Shown here: positions 44,069-54,824 of the stretch, piece by piece
Layout: each line of letters begins with the position of its first letter
How positions within the stretch are numbered: the first letter of the stretch is position 1
Assembly (NCBI GenBank): GCA_905221605.1
Contig: CAJNDS010000835.1
Location: 818,501 to 882,500, forward strand
Source: Symbiodinium natans
Taxonomy: Eukaryota; Sar; Dinophyceae; Suessiales; Symbiodiniaceae
Length of the DNA stretch: 64,000 nt
Direction of reading: 5' to 3'
The notes under the pieces: generated by a model
Told to the model about the DNA's origin: nothing
Seen by the model: the letters and a program-made list of their open reading frames with translations, nothing else
The model's database searches: none
Position numbers and translations under genes: made by a program

Positions 44069-44160
44069 GTTTAGGGTTTAGGGTTTAGGGTTTAGGGTTA
44101 GAGTTTAGGGTTTAGGGTTTGGGGATTAGGGTTTAGGGTTTAGGGTTTAGGGTCTAGGGA
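44069..44160. repeat. interstitial telomere-like array (TTTAGGG)n
   Basis: About twelve units with GTTAGAG and GGGGATTAGGG interruptions, starting with GTTTAGGG at the end of the exon before it. Confidence 0.96.
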
Positions 44161-45033
44161 GTTTGGGGGTTCAAGTGTTTACTTACTGGCTCTTAGTAGG
44201 GCAGTGGGGAACTAGGTGCCCTATAGAATTCCTTGAAGGGAATACAGGGGGATGAGAACTGGAAAGTTCAGGGTATGGAAGTTTGTCGCCCTCGAAGCAG
44301 GCAGCGCGCAGTCCTGCTGCAAATGGTCTCAGGGTTTGTGCAAGAATTGGTTCTCCGACATAGCGTGTGGCTAGGATTTCGAGGCTCGATGCAAAAAAGG
44401 TTTAGGGTGTTGGGGGTGTTCGGGATGTTTTTTCCGTTTTTTGTTTTTGTGGTTGTTGGCGGGTGGTCGAGATGTGCGGCTGCCCACGCCTGCGTTCAGG
44501 CTGCTAGTATCACGTGGTAGATTGGCCCCTTTAGCCTCTTGGCTGCCTTGTTGGGCAAAGCTGCCCCGTTCGCCTTGCCTCTCATTTTATCCCATCAGCA
44601 GGGTTCCTGTCCAGATGGATAAAAAGGTTTCGGGCCCTGGGATGCTTGAGAGATCCTCTGTTGAGTTGGTTAGTGCAGGGGTCTCCACAGATATCGCTGG
44701 CGTTTTTTTCCTGCCAACCGCTTTTCTGGGAAATGCTGCCGTTTGAGAACTGCCCATGAACCACTTAGTGGAGAGGCGACCCCTGGCGGCAGCAGAGCAC
44801 GTGCATGGCATGTGATCTTGCTTCTCATTTTGCAAGCTTAGCCTCGCAACAGTAGCAGCTAAGTTCAAAAAAATAGTGCAAGCGAGCAAACTCCAGGAAT
44901 CTCGAACTTTCATCTGCGACGCGTAGAGATAGAGAGCAGGCGAAGAATTTCCTTGAGAGCCCCCAACACACTAAGCAGCAGAGTACCCAAGGGCTGCTGC
45001 CGCCCTTCTCACCCCTAGCTGTTTAACCCGGCC

Positions 45034-47522
45034 ATGGGCGCCAACCAGAGCGCAGAAGAAGTGCCAGAGGCTCAGAACGAGTACATGTGGGCTGGGGCAG
45101 ACTTGGCATCAACTTTTAACGCTTATGGGGGGTAAATACTAATCCCACTGCAACCCCTGATCGCCTACAGTTGTTTTGCTTTTCGTAAGGAAGTTGTGAC
45201 CCGTGTGGGTCCTTGTGGCCCTAGTCCTGAGAGAACTGACCCTTTGCTTCCTCAACTCCTGAGGGGTCACACCCCCGAACCCTAAATGACGTTGTGGACG
45301 TAAGTTGCTGGTGGGGAAAAACCGAAACCCCCGTAACCCGAAACCCGAAACTCTAACCGCGCACTCAGGATGACAGACACATCTGCCAAGTTGAACTATC
45401 AGGACCCAGCCTCGGGTCTCTGAAACCAAGGGATTGCCAGGCTTTAGAGGGCTTGAGGGCTTTAGTTTAAAGACTTCGGCCTTCTGCAGTGTCTTGATAG
45501 TAAGGCTTAGAGGGCACACGTGCCTTGCTCATGGGGGGCTCGTGCAGAATGTACTGGCTGGCCAGCTAAGAAACCAATCTAGAAGAAGCGTAGTAAGGCC
45601 AACTGTGTTTATTCGTATCGGTACTAACAGTGGTTCCCAAAGTCATGAGTCACAATTGAAAGAGCCAACTTCTACAAATCACTTTGCTGAGGGAAACAAA
45701 TGAACAGTTCAGGCACAGCCCAGGCGAAAATAGCGAACTAAGGTTTTGCAACAGAGGACCGTGAGCTTGAGCACATTCGGCATTTCGGGAGGTGCAGGGT
45801 TTGGGGGGTTAAGGCCCGAAAACAACTGATAAACGCAACGCCCTTGTGGTTGCAAAGCCGGCCAACCACCCTAAACCCTAAACCCTAGACCCTAAACCCT
45901 AAACCCTAAACCCTAAACCCTACGCATCTAAAATCTTTTCGGCAAGGGAAGTTCCGAGCCCATAGACACGAACATGATCAAGGCCGGCGGGGCTGGTTTG
46001 CAGTTCAAGGCATGAAGAAGCAGGGTCATGACGGCAAATTGCCCTGCAGCTCCCTCCTCAAAAAAAGGGTGAGGATTCAGGGTTTGGGGGTTGCGAGGGC
46101 TTGGCAGGTTTTGGTCCCTTTTTTTTTCTTTGGGGGGGGGGGGGGGGTTGATGAGAGGGCTACATGCGGGAAGTTGAAAGGGCCCACCGTCTTGGGCAGT
46201 TGCCCCACGAGGATCCCGGAGGAAGCCTCTTATGCTTTAAGGCCCGAATTCAGGTAGGACACTTGCGCCAGTCAGGGCCTCCCTGAGCCTTACTGCCTTA
46301 AACCCTATTCTTGGGTGTTTTGGTATTCTGAGGGGGGTACCATGAGAGCAGGAAGATCATGAACTCGGTGTTCTTCATTGCAAATTGAAAAGGCCCAAGG
46401 AGTCTTAAACACAGTTGTCACGGGAGAAGAAGAAGGAGAGAACAGACCTTGAATGAACGGCTGCAAGAAGTTTATTGTATAACAGTGTAGCTCGTGCACC
46501 TTGTGCTATCCCCGAGTTTGAAGATGACAGGTGGTCCCAAAATTCCGTAAGATCTACTCGCAAGGTTTCACCTGCATTCGTTGCGCGCGAAAACCAGAAA
46601 CGCTTCCAAACCATGTAGATTCAGTATTGCAGAATGAGAGAATGAGGATAAAGCACGAGGATAAAATACAGGAGGTTTAGGGTTTAGGGTTTAGGGTTCC
46701 GTTTGCTCGTTTTCGAAAGATGGTGGTGACGTGCCAGGAAACCAATCGAGGACCGAAGCCGACCATGATGGCTCCTTGGGCCAAGGATGGTCAGAAGCTG
46801 TACATTCGAGACCTCAATACCCCCACAGAGCCCTAAACCCTAAACCCTAAAGTAAATTCCCGACATGCAATCCTTAGCTGGTCTTAGGTGGAGCTTAGGG
46901 TGTTCCTGACTAGGTCCATGCGTCAGCTCTTCATGGCCAGAAGCGATCATCCCCTTATGCCACAAATCCGCTCTAGCAGGGCCGGCTGTCCTTGAAACAT
47001 GTTTCTTATGCCCGCGCTCGTTCTGCGAGCGAGTCAGGGGGAGAGACACATAAACAAAATTCAGAAATGTTGAAAATGAAACAAACACAACAAATCTGCT
47101 GTCTAGCTATGTGCGTTGTGAGTCAACACAGTCCTAAGCTACAGCACAGCAGATTTTGTTCATCATGAGAAGTGGTTGTTCCCAATGTCCTTGTCGGACT
47201 CGCAGCGTTACACAGCACATCCCACAAAACCCTAAACGCCAAACCAGGCTGGGGCCTGTAGCATGTTGATACTGTCGACCGCGGCCTTGCAAAGCCTTGC
47301 CAGCCGTGCACGAGGGTCTTATATACTCAACAGCCGAGTTGAGGGCCAAAAACCTAAACCTCCATCCCCAAACCGTTGTGATTTTCCAGGATCCCTGGTG
47401 AGTGGTTCGTCCAGATATGCGGGTGCCAGCAAAACCCCAAAGCAAGTTCCGCAAAGGGCGATTTTCGCAGCATCCCAGCTGATGCCTGGACCCAGCTGCA
47501 CTCAAGATTCGAGGCCTACTGA
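45034..47522 (+). CDS. five-exon small protein with N-myristoylation motif
   Basis: Exon 1 (45034-45131) starts MGANQSAEEVPEAQNEYMW; MGANQS fits the N-myristoylation consensus (Gly2, Ser6), so membrane attachment is likely. It ends at GTAAAT. Exon 2 (45369-45402) restores phase and reads MTDTSAKLNYQ. Exon 3 (45947-46009) reads GSSEPIDTNMIKAGGAGLQF plus Lys, ending at a GC donor. Exon 4 (46720-46829) contains CQETNRGPKPTMMAPW and DGQKLYIRDLNTPT; its donor is GCCCTAAACCC, that is, the intron begins inside a telomere-like block. Exon 5 (47390-47522) restores phase and reads IPGEWFVQICGCQQNPKASS, ending SRFEAY then TGA. Phases agree at 1/2, 3/4 and 4/5; 2/3 needs a GA donor and is the weakest. 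About 155 residues, no known family. Confidence 0.62.
45869..45921. repeat. interstitial telomere-like array (CCCTAAA)n
   Basis: Seven units inside the intron before exon 3 of the myristoylation-motif gene. Confidence 0.95.
46118..46148. repeat. poly-T then poly-G
   Basis: T9 CTTT followed by about 14 G, within an intron. Confidence 0.9.
46675..46698. repeat. interstitial telomere-like array (TTTAGGG)n
   Basis: Three units ending about 20 bp before exon 4 of the same gene; a CCCTAAA block in the opposite orientation begins right at that exon's other end (46830). Confidence 0.93.
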
Positions 47523-47602
47523 TGCAGCAGTTTAGGGTGTCAGGGCTTGGCGAAACATAGCTTTCATGGGAGGGATCTCTGACACGAATACAACATGGCC
47601 AC

Positions 47603-47794
47603 TTCCTTGTTGGGGCGCCTCGATTGCAGCATGTTCCATTAGAAGGCTTGCACCACTTGGGTCACACTCGGCAGGCATTCCAGGGCAAGGCCGGGAAAGT
47701 TGCTCGGTGGCAGATGAAAGAACCCCCAGATGGGGCAGGTTGGAGAGCTCGGACGAACACAGAGTATGCAAGCGATGTACCGTACCCCGTCTAG
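47603..47794 (+). CDS. candidate C-terminal exon
   Basis: The frame reads APRLQHVPLEGLHHLGHTRQ, then AFQGKAGKVARWQMKEPP and TNTEYASDVPYPV, stopping at TAG 47792-47794. No ATG. It lies 80 bp after the end of the myristoylation-motif gene, so it may be the tail of a short next gene. Unknown family. Confidence 0.47.
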   Translation, partial: FLVGAPRLQHVPLEGLHHLGHTRQAFQGKAGKVARWQMKEPPDGAGWRARTNTEYASDVPYPV

Positions 47795-47904
47795 GGCAAG
47801 TTCTCCAACAATAATTTCTTGGCCGAGGCTTTGAAAGCTAGACGAGTTGCATTCCGTTTTTTCCGAGTTTTGTTTTGCTAAGGTGACGAATCTTCGTGCC
47901 TCAG

Positions 47905-48010
47905 CACCAGAATGGACACCATGGGCAGCTGCGGGCCATGAGATCTTCGGCAGAATTGTTGGAGGCATGCCTTAGAAGCAGCAGCGCAGAGAGAGCGCCC
48001 CAGGCCCCAT
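47905..48010 (+). CDS. candidate exon
   Basis: GTGCCTCAG acceptor, then HQNGHHGQLRAMRSSAELLE, then ACLRSSSAERAPQAP and stop. Helical and natural. The ATG frame overlapping its end (48009-48296, containing RFLEENSGVRVIYHPSKRGY) is a second possible coding segment. Confidence 0.45.
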
Positions 48011-48299
48011 GAAGGAAATGGCCCCATGTGCCCCAAGAAACCAGGAAGGAAAAGACAATAACAAAGAAATCTTGTGTACTCCCCAGTCTCAAACTCAAGC
48101 TGATGGGCTCAGGGACGCTGAGGGAGAGACTTACAGGTTCTTAGAAGAGAACTCGGGTGTCAGGGTAATTTATCATCCCTCAAAACGGGGATATGGGGTA
48201 CCCATGTCCCTCATTCTCCATTCAGAATTGGTAAGAGGAGAGTCCATCTGTTCTGCTGCACCTGCCAGGATTCTGAGTACTTACAAACAAGACTGACTG

Positions 48300-49198
48300 C
48301 TGTGCCGCATGCCTATAAATCACATGCCCGATCTTTTCCGAGACCCTGGCAAACTCTGACTACAAATCGCGCTGAGGGTGCCTGCGCCTTACCATCCGCC
48401 GCTGGACGCGCAGTGGCGCTGGGCTCAGCATCCCACAGCCCAAAATCTGGAGACATGTTGAGTCGCACCGCAGCCTTCTCGACCCGCAGAACTGCCTGCT
48501 GAGGTCCGTACCTCTTCCACGCCAAGTGTCGATCTTGGGCTGCAACGCCATGACAATGTCAATAAGCACAACCCTGCCCTACGCCCTACGCTGGCACAAG
48601 GTGCAAAAGCATGTAAGTAGGCGCCACATGCTTAAATGCCCTGCAAAGCGCGGGGTCGAGAATCCCAACGAAAGTAGGGTATGTGCACCAGAAGCCCTTT
48701 AGGGATCTTTAAGTCCCCTGCTGAGCGTAGGCCCGAGGACTGTTTTGGACGTTGAAACAGTCGACAAATCGCTTTCGGGCCTAGGGCTTGGCGATATTTT
48801 TGCGGCTTGCCTTCTGAGGCCTGAAGAACCCCAAACCCATTTTTTGCGTAGGTCATCTAGCAGAACGCAGAAGACATCTATTTGGGGGCAGACTACCTGT
48901 TGGTAGAATGTCATACCCTGCATCCTGGACCATTGCTTTGCCTCTGGAACCCAAGGACTGGTGGGCAATCGACGGGAGGCGCCCGTCCCACTGGGTGCAC
49001 TAAACCCTAGAAACCTTGAATCCACTTGTAGTCTTACCACGCTGCATCCCGCAACCTGGGGCCTCGCTGGTGTGAGATGTGTTAGGGTGGGTCATCCACC
49101 CAGCCTGGTCCTGACCAGAGCAAACAGGAAGCACGGATCCTCGTTTGCCTTGAAGACCAACTGGAATCCTACAAATTGGGGGCGTACGATGCTTCAAA
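48300..49198. other. ambiguous
   Basis: 48370-48510 is open on both strands (- frame QAVLRVEKAAVRLNMSPDFG after CCTCAG; + frame ALRVPAPYHPPLDAQWRW), and I cannot choose. The rest has no convincing exon. Confidence 0.35.
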
Positions 49199-49636
49199 AT
49201 GAACCCTGTTGGTCCCCAAGGCATTGTTTACATGCTGGTCCTGGGCATAGAGTCCAAACTTTCCAGTAGGAGCCACATACCCAACTACGAGGGCAAAGCA
49301 ATTCTTTTTCGGATGGCTGCTTGTCCTCAAGAATTCCTTGCCTTGGAAGGCGCCCAGTGTCTTACTCCGGAAGCTGGATCACGCCGCCCTTCATATACCC
49401 CATACGGAGGCCCAGTTGCAACTGCCTGCTGCAAAGCAGAGCCGAGAAATCGGGTGCAAGGGCTTCATGTGGAGAATCTGAGCCGCTGGTGTGATTCGGA
49501 CTGCTGTACTGAGGTCCTTATACCCCACATGCTGCGCCGCCAGCAGTCCCTGCCTACACTGGTGACCCGGTGCAGCAGCCGGGCACCAAGCGCGGGCTCT
49601 GGCTTGCTCACTGGCCCCGACTGGCAAATCCTCTAA
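49199..49636 (+). CDS. candidate 3' exon, 145-codon frame
   Basis: The distal half is strongly biased to G/C endings: VENLSRWCDSDCCTEVLIPH, then MLRRQQSLPTLVTRCSS and SGLLTGPDWQIL, with TAA at 49634-49636. The proximal part is weaker, so the exon may start near 49320 or later. No domain recognised. Confidence 0.47.
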   Translation: MNPVGPQGIVYMLVLGIESKLSSRSHIPNYEGKAILFRMAACPQEFLALEGAQCLTPEAGSRRPSYTPYGGPVATACCKAEPRNRVQGLHVENLSRWCDSDCCTEVLIPHMLRRQQSLPTLVTRCSSRAPSAGSGLLTGPDWQIL

Positions 49637-49808
49637 AGCAATACCGAAAAATCTTCTTGCTGAAAGGGCCCGTTCTCGAAATTGTGGTCTCTCTGTGGGT
49701 TCCGTTAAATGCACGGCGCCGTATGTTTGGGTGCTCAGAGGGACGATTCGAGAACTGGCCCCATGACCATGGCTTTAGTCACCTAACTTTAGTCTACGCA
49801 GGCGCGCG

Positions 49809-50000
49809 ATGATGGAGAAGGCATTCTACGACGGCTGGGCTGATGCCGCGGCTGCGGCTGCAAGGGCGGCCGCTGCCGCAGGGCAAAGTGCCAAGAAGAG
49901 GGGGGACGGCTTGCGAGGGCTTGCGAGGATCCATTTTTCGCAAGGATTCTACCAGAACTCGGGGTATAAATGGACACCTCCGCAAAAGCCACATGGCTGA
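49809..50000 (+). CDS. 63-residue Ala-rich protein or terminal exon
   Basis: ATG 49809 starts MMEKAFYDGWADAAAAAARA, then AAAAGQSAKKRGDGLRGLA and FSQGFYQNSGYKWTPPQKPH, stopping at TGA 49998-50000. It is preceded by TACGCAG, so it could be a terminal exon or a trans-spliced mini-gene. Ala-tract codons are GCG/GCC/GCT. Aromatic C-terminal part, no known family. Confidence 0.58.
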   Translation: MMEKAFYDGWADAAAAAARAAAAAGQSAKKRGDGLRGLARIHFSQGFYQNSGYKWTPPQKPHG

Positions 50001-50307
50001 GGATTAGAGTTTTTGCAGTTCACTTTTGAGCAATCCACAGTGAGCGCTGCTGAACTGCAAGGGCGGTGGGTCAGGTACTTACTTGGAGGTTCATGGGTAC
50101 CAGAAGTAGGGCTAGAACTAGGATGGCTGTAGTTGCAGCTAAGCTAAGACCCCATTTGGGGGTTACTCATAACCTTCATAACTAGCTACCCATGACCCTC
50201 CAAGTTGTGCTACCCTGGCATTCCCAGATGTCTTGCTCTCGATGTTGGCGCCACGAGTTTTCCATGAAAGGTGAGGCCCCGTAGGCCCTGAACCCGAAAT
50301 TGCCTGA

Positions 50308-50393
50308 GGCATGCGGCACCGGGAATCCCGCCTTCACCGCCACCCACACCGGCTGCACAGGCTCCGCAAGTGACCCCTACCTCGGAGACCAAA
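50308..50393 (+). CDS. candidate Pro-rich exon
   Basis: Reads LRHAAPGIPPSPPPTPAAQA, then PQVTPTSETK and stop. Looks like a disordered linker or tail. No splice signals confirmed. Confidence 0.38.
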
Positions 50394-50862
50394 TGAACCC
50401 AACAAATCTTGGTATGTGGACACTTAAACCCTGCTGCCTACTGGGGTATAGTATGGGCCAGATCATATATCCTGTGCGACGATAATCTCGCAAGAATCTG
50501 AATTGACAGTGTAACGCGCGGGGCCTGCTGCAGTCGTTCATGTGATTGTTGACAGCATGCCCACCCTCCCAACTTACCGATGTCCTCAGATGCAGGCGGC
50601 TTCAGTGGCGCCACCGGCCTCTTTGTGGCAGCGTTGCCGGTTTGCTCAAGGCTTTGTTGGCGCGTGAACTTTGAGTTACAGTAAGAGTTTGGTCATGCAA
50701 ATATGCCGTAGGACTTGATGTAAAGGCAGATAGAGCTTGTGTTTGTACATGTATATGTAGTTATGTACAGCTACTAACTTCGTGTAGTCTGCAGTCTGTA
50801 GTGTAGTGGCCTTCCTCCGTCTTATCTGATGCAGGGTGGTTGTTTTACACGGCCTCACTCAG
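50394..50862. other. no supported gene
   Basis: Nothing recognisable. Confidence 0.4.
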
Positions 50863-51012
50863 GTCGTTGGAGGCGTGGCTGCATCTCTCGCGGTAAAGAT
50901 CTCAGTCCGTGCTCTTTTGGGGCGAGCAGAATCTTGGCAGTTGCAAGTCCACCCGTCACTCCGAGGCTCATGTTCAGGCAATGCCACCCAGCCCTGCCGC
51001 ACAGGCAGGTAA
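50863..51012 (+). CDS. candidate exon
   Basis: A CTCACTCAG acceptor is followed by VVGGVAASLAVKISVRALLG, then RAESWQLQVHPSLRG, stopping at 51010-51012. Competing frames exist. Unknown. Confidence 0.36.
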   Translation, partial: VVGGVAASLAVKISVRALLGRAESWQLQVHPSLRGSCSGNATQPCRTGR

Positions 51013-51519
51013 AGGTTCAGAGTTTTTGTGCCCGGGGCTGCCGTGCTTGGTCTTTCCCGGAACCTGAACCCCAAACCCGTCAAGCTGGTATGGTTGCAAG
51101 GCCGCCGTGGCACTTCAGCCCACCAGCCCAGCGGCACAGGCCGGCCCACGAATCTGTGTAGGGAGAAAATGAGCACTTTTATGAAGATAACTAGGATCTA
51201 CCATGTCCCAGCGACAGCCCATACCAAGCCCAACCAGGTTCTTAAAAGAAGCTCCAAGCCCCTTAATGTCCCTTAAGCCTTAAGCCCTTGTGTCCCTAAA
51301 GTTCCAACGAGAAACCTGGTGTACGGATGTGGTGCTGGTTTCGGTAGCTGTCTGGACTTGAGCTCATCCTCAAACTGCTCTAAGACTTGTGAGTGGGCAT
51401 CGCTTGGACGTGAGGCTTTTTGGCTTGTAACAGGCTGCACGGGTGTAAAGTCTTTCGTTGAAGATCTGTCAGTTGTCGAAGTGTTCCCTGCAGCTCCTGA
51501 AGCCCCAAAATCCTAAGTG

Positions 51520-51664
51520 GACGGACCGTTCAGCTTGGCGGCGCGGCAGAACAACAAGAACCAAGTTCGTGCAGGTCCCTGGCATACAGCCGATCAGCCC
51601 AGCCCTCTCGGGCTCCCAGCTCCAGATGCCCAACACGCCAGGGGCCTCGGTGTTCTCTTCCTGA
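51520..51664 (+). CDS. candidate C-terminal exon
   Basis: The frame ends TKFVQVPGIQPISPALSGSQ, then LQMPNTPGASVFSS and TGA at 51662-51664, with almost every codon G/C-ending. Likely a disordered C-terminal tail. The preceding exon at 51319-51516 (GCTGVKSFVEDLSVVEVF) is possible. Confidence 0.5.
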
Positions 51665-52433
51665 AGGCATGTCGTGTTGGGCATGATCCTAATCATAAAC
51701 CCAAGAATAGTCATTTACTATCGGGTGCGCGGTCATCCCTAACTCGGAGGGGTTTTGGGCCTTTGAGCAGCCTGAAGGAATTGAATGTAGCAGTAGCAAA
51801 ATGTAAGGACCACATGGACAGTTCTAAATTAGGGTCCCCTTTTTGGTACGGCACCTTTTCAAAAGAGCCCCCCTAAAAGAAATCCTATTTCATACAAAAA
51901 AAGCCCACATGTAGGTGGCTGTCGACTGCCCGCTGAGGCCGTCGCAAGCTAGCACTGGAGAGCATGTGCGGCGCACTAAGTGGGCGAAGGCATGGCTTGG
52001 CTTAATCTGCCGAAGGGGACCGAGTGAACCCTAAATGTCTTAAATGTGTTTGTGCGCTCCCAATACCCAAGTCCAACAACTGTGGTCCCCAAGGTGGGGG
52101 AGCTGGCACGATAGGGTTTAGGGTTTAGGGTTTAGGGTTTAGGGTTTAGGGTTTAGGGTTTAGGGTTTTTTGCTTGGTTTTGGTGGGTTGACCTGCTTGG
52201 CCCGGTCCTACTGGGCTTTGGGGGAGGCTGTGAAACAGGAGGGCTGTGGGAATGTCGGGATGTGTGTCTCTTTGAGGGTCCATTGTATGAAGTAAGCCGA
52301 GAGATCAGCAATAGTCAGAGTGACAACTCGAAAAAGTGACACAACAAGCCATCGCCCGCTTGAACGTATCGTAGCTTGCTAGTGAGAACTGCTCACCACG
52401 TACCAGCAAGCAGCATGCGCAGAGCCCTGAAGA
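51665..52433. other. non-coding with telomere-like block
   Basis: Contains seven to eight TTTAGGG units at 52113-52167. No exon seen. Confidence 0.5.
52113..52167. repeat. interstitial telomere-like array (TTTAGGG)n
   Basis: Perfect G-rich units. Confidence 0.96.
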
Positions 52434-52607
52434 TTGCACGTCAGACTGAGGCCCCTGGACCAACTTCAATGGCAGCAGCAGCAGCAGCAGAGAGTGGACA
52501 TCCCCACCATTCAGGCTCTGTCGGGGTGCGTTGTCGCAATCCTGCGGTTGTGGCAGATGGAAGAATGCAGCCAAGAATCTCGAGGGATTGTCACGGTGCC
52601 CCCTTGA
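52434..52607 (+). CDS. candidate exon with poly-Gln tract
   Basis: Reads LHVRLRPLDQLQW, six CAG-encoded Gln, then RVDIPTIQALSGCVVAILRL and WQMEECSQESRG, stopping at 52605-52607. Codon bias favours this frame over the Ala/Ser frame through the same CAG repeat. Unknown protein. Confidence 0.48.
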   Translation: MHVRLRPLDQLQWQQQQQQRVDIPTIQALSGCVVAILRLWQMEECSQESRGIVTVPP

Positions 52608-52747
52608 TCAGACTTTCTCCACCCTTCAGGGAACAAGGGCTGCTCAGAAACCCTGCGCCCCAAGAAACACCAAAAATCACAACCTTTCCTGGACCCTAAA
52701 CCTCAGAAACCTTTCTTTCACAGAGCTCCCCTCCTGAAACTTGGCAG

Positions 52748-52842
52748 GTTGCGCCGAAAATCGGGCCACCGGCAGGGCCGGTGGCTATTTCAGGATCGGA
52801 GAGCCCGCGATCCAGCATTTTAAAGCCACTTGCGCCTGCAAG
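52748..52842 (+). CDS. candidate exon
   Basis: CTTGGCAG acceptor, then VAPKIGPPAGPVAISGSESP, then RSSILKPLAPAR. Low-complexity, G/C-biased, probably a disordered segment. The donor is not clear (GC near 52836). Confidence 0.47.
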
Positions 52843-53705
52843 GGGTGTAGCGCAGTGTTGGGGTTGTGGGAGGTTTGGGGGTCTACGGGGAAAACTATTG
52901 GTGGGTGTCTACACGTGGGGTCTTTTTGGGGCATGCGAGCAGCTTCAAGCATCCCCGCCTCATGTGAGTGTTTGGGGCGCCTTCCGGTTGTAGCGGGGCA
53001 AAGGTGAAAGAGACTCTGGAAACCGGGGCACCCTAAACCCCAAAGCCCTTAAAACCCTAAAGCCCTTAAAACCCTAATCCAAGTGGAACCCTAAATCTCT
53101 GCGAGCTCCCGAGGCTTTGCGGGGCTTGGGGAGCCCTGGCCAAGCAGAACATGCCCAAGTTGTCCTTGGAGCCAGGCACCCCGAAATCCGAAAGCATCCG
53201 AATGCCCTGACAAAGGCCATCGCAAGCCTTGGGGCCCTAATCCTGGAAGCCCAACAGGCCCTATAGGCATCGATTCAGGAAGGGTTTGGGGAGTTGAGCA
53301 TGGCTCTGGGCAAATTCTGAGGAGGGCATGTTTTCGGTCGAAAGGATCTGCTTCGGGGCCTTAAGGTGTTAAGCGGCTTTATGGGAAGAGGGTGAGTAGG
53401 GCCTGGAGAGGAAGAGGACGAAGGGCAGACTCGAACCGATGAAGTTGTTTGGGGTCCCCAGGTCCCCAAAGCAACTTGAGCTGTTCAACACTAAAGTACC
53501 AACGGGCAGATGGCAAGGATGAGGCCGCAGGTCGTAGTTGAGGGTGCAGGACTTAGGCCAGCCCTGTTTGGGGGTGTCTCGGTTAAGTTAGGTTTTGCGT
53601 GTCGCCTGCCAGTGCCTGAGGCCACAAGGTAGCCCATCATTGATTGGTTTTGCAATTTTGTGTGTGCCATGGTTGTTTGCCGACATTCATATCCCACATC
53701 TGCAG
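52843..53705. other. no supported gene
   Basis: Contains scattered CCCTAAA words near 53030-53095. No exon passes. Confidence 0.45.
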
Positions 53706-54464
53706 ACATTGGAAACACGGTGCCTGAATTGCTGTGATGCCGAAGTCGGCAGCTTGCCCCAAACGTGTCAAGACCCTGCAGCGCGCCTCGCCCAGCTATG
53801 CGGGAGCGAAACAAAGAAAGCCCTACTAGCCCTGGAACAAGAGAAGGTTCATAGCTAGCCCCCCTTTCGGGGGGGACAAGCAAAAGGATCTGCAGAAGCA
53901 CCTTTATTGGCTTGGGAAACCTCCCGACCCTAAAGTGCCTTTTCAGGCCATGCCCAGAAACGTGCGGAGTTGCTCCACTTCCGACGTGCTCTTGGTGCCA
54001 CGGCCCCGCCTTCGGAGGTTGCGCCTCAACCAGCACCTGGCACTCCTGGGGGGGAGGGGGGTGTTGAAGTGGCAAGCGAGGGTCTTTAGGGCTTCAGGTG
54101 GTGAGGACCATTTGGGTTCCTCAAAACTACAACCGCACGCTTTTGAAATCAGAACGACAGTCTTCGTCCACACGCCTCGCCTGGAAGATAATGAGTACCT
54201 GTCAACGCCAAGGAATCTGTAGTTTTGTGTGGCTTCGCACCAAGAAGACAACTCGAGTAGAGCGAGTTGAGTAGCAGCAGTAGCAGGTGGAAAAGGATGA
54301 CAACGTGTGCTCTTTGCCCTCCATACACTTGCGCCTTTGTTCAGTGCAGCTGCTATCCACTGCTTCTCGGCAGCTCAGGCGACGCTGACGTGCGCCCGAG
54401 TTTGAGCTTGCCAGCGTGGTTCAGCAGAGCTCTGGATGCGCTTCAGGATCATGAGAGCTGCTGA
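53706..54464 (+). CDS. three-exon gene, helical protein with Pro/Ala linker
   Basis: Exon 53706-53846 follows ATCTGCAG and reads TLETRCLNCCDAEVGSLPQT, then ARLAQLCGSETKKALLALEQ and EK. A GT donor and an AG acceptor (intron 53847-53957, 111 nt) join it in phase to KRAELLHFRRALGATAPPSE, then VAPQPAPGTPGG (to about 54050). A terminal segment, about 54340-54464, reads LGSSGDADVRPSLSLPAWFS, then RALDALQDHESC and TGA. Codon bias is strong in all three. The last junction is not resolved. The paired Cys (CLNCC) and helices suggest a protein-interaction role only. No family recognised. Confidence 0.57.
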
Positions 54465-54824
54465 CCAGCACCAACAATTTGTTTCTTTGGCGCACCTGGC
54501 TCTACCTCTGAGGACTCTGAGCACAGCTAGATTTGGGAATGCTGTGGTATCAGCTGAGCCGCGTGGCATTGGGCATAGGTGCTGCCTCTGAATGAATTCT
54601 CAGTGGTATCAGGACACGATCGAATGAGCAATGAACTACACAGACGAAAACCGAAGGGCCGAGGCTTTGAGGCATGTTCTAGTATGGTGTTACATTCGTT
54701 CTTTGTTTCATATGATGTGTTTTATGATGCTATATTGTATTGCAGTTTTATGTAGTATAGTATAGTGTATGCGTTTAATGTCATTCTATGAGAGAAGCTC
54801 CTAGATTGTGCTAGTACGGCCGGT

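Noticed and set aside
45924-46043. Minus-strand exon reading LDHVRVYGLGTSLAEKILD with a GTAGGG donor
   Set aside because: The + reading (exon 3 of the myristoylation-motif gene) has better third-position bias, a CAAGG repeat at both ends and agrees in phase with exon 4.
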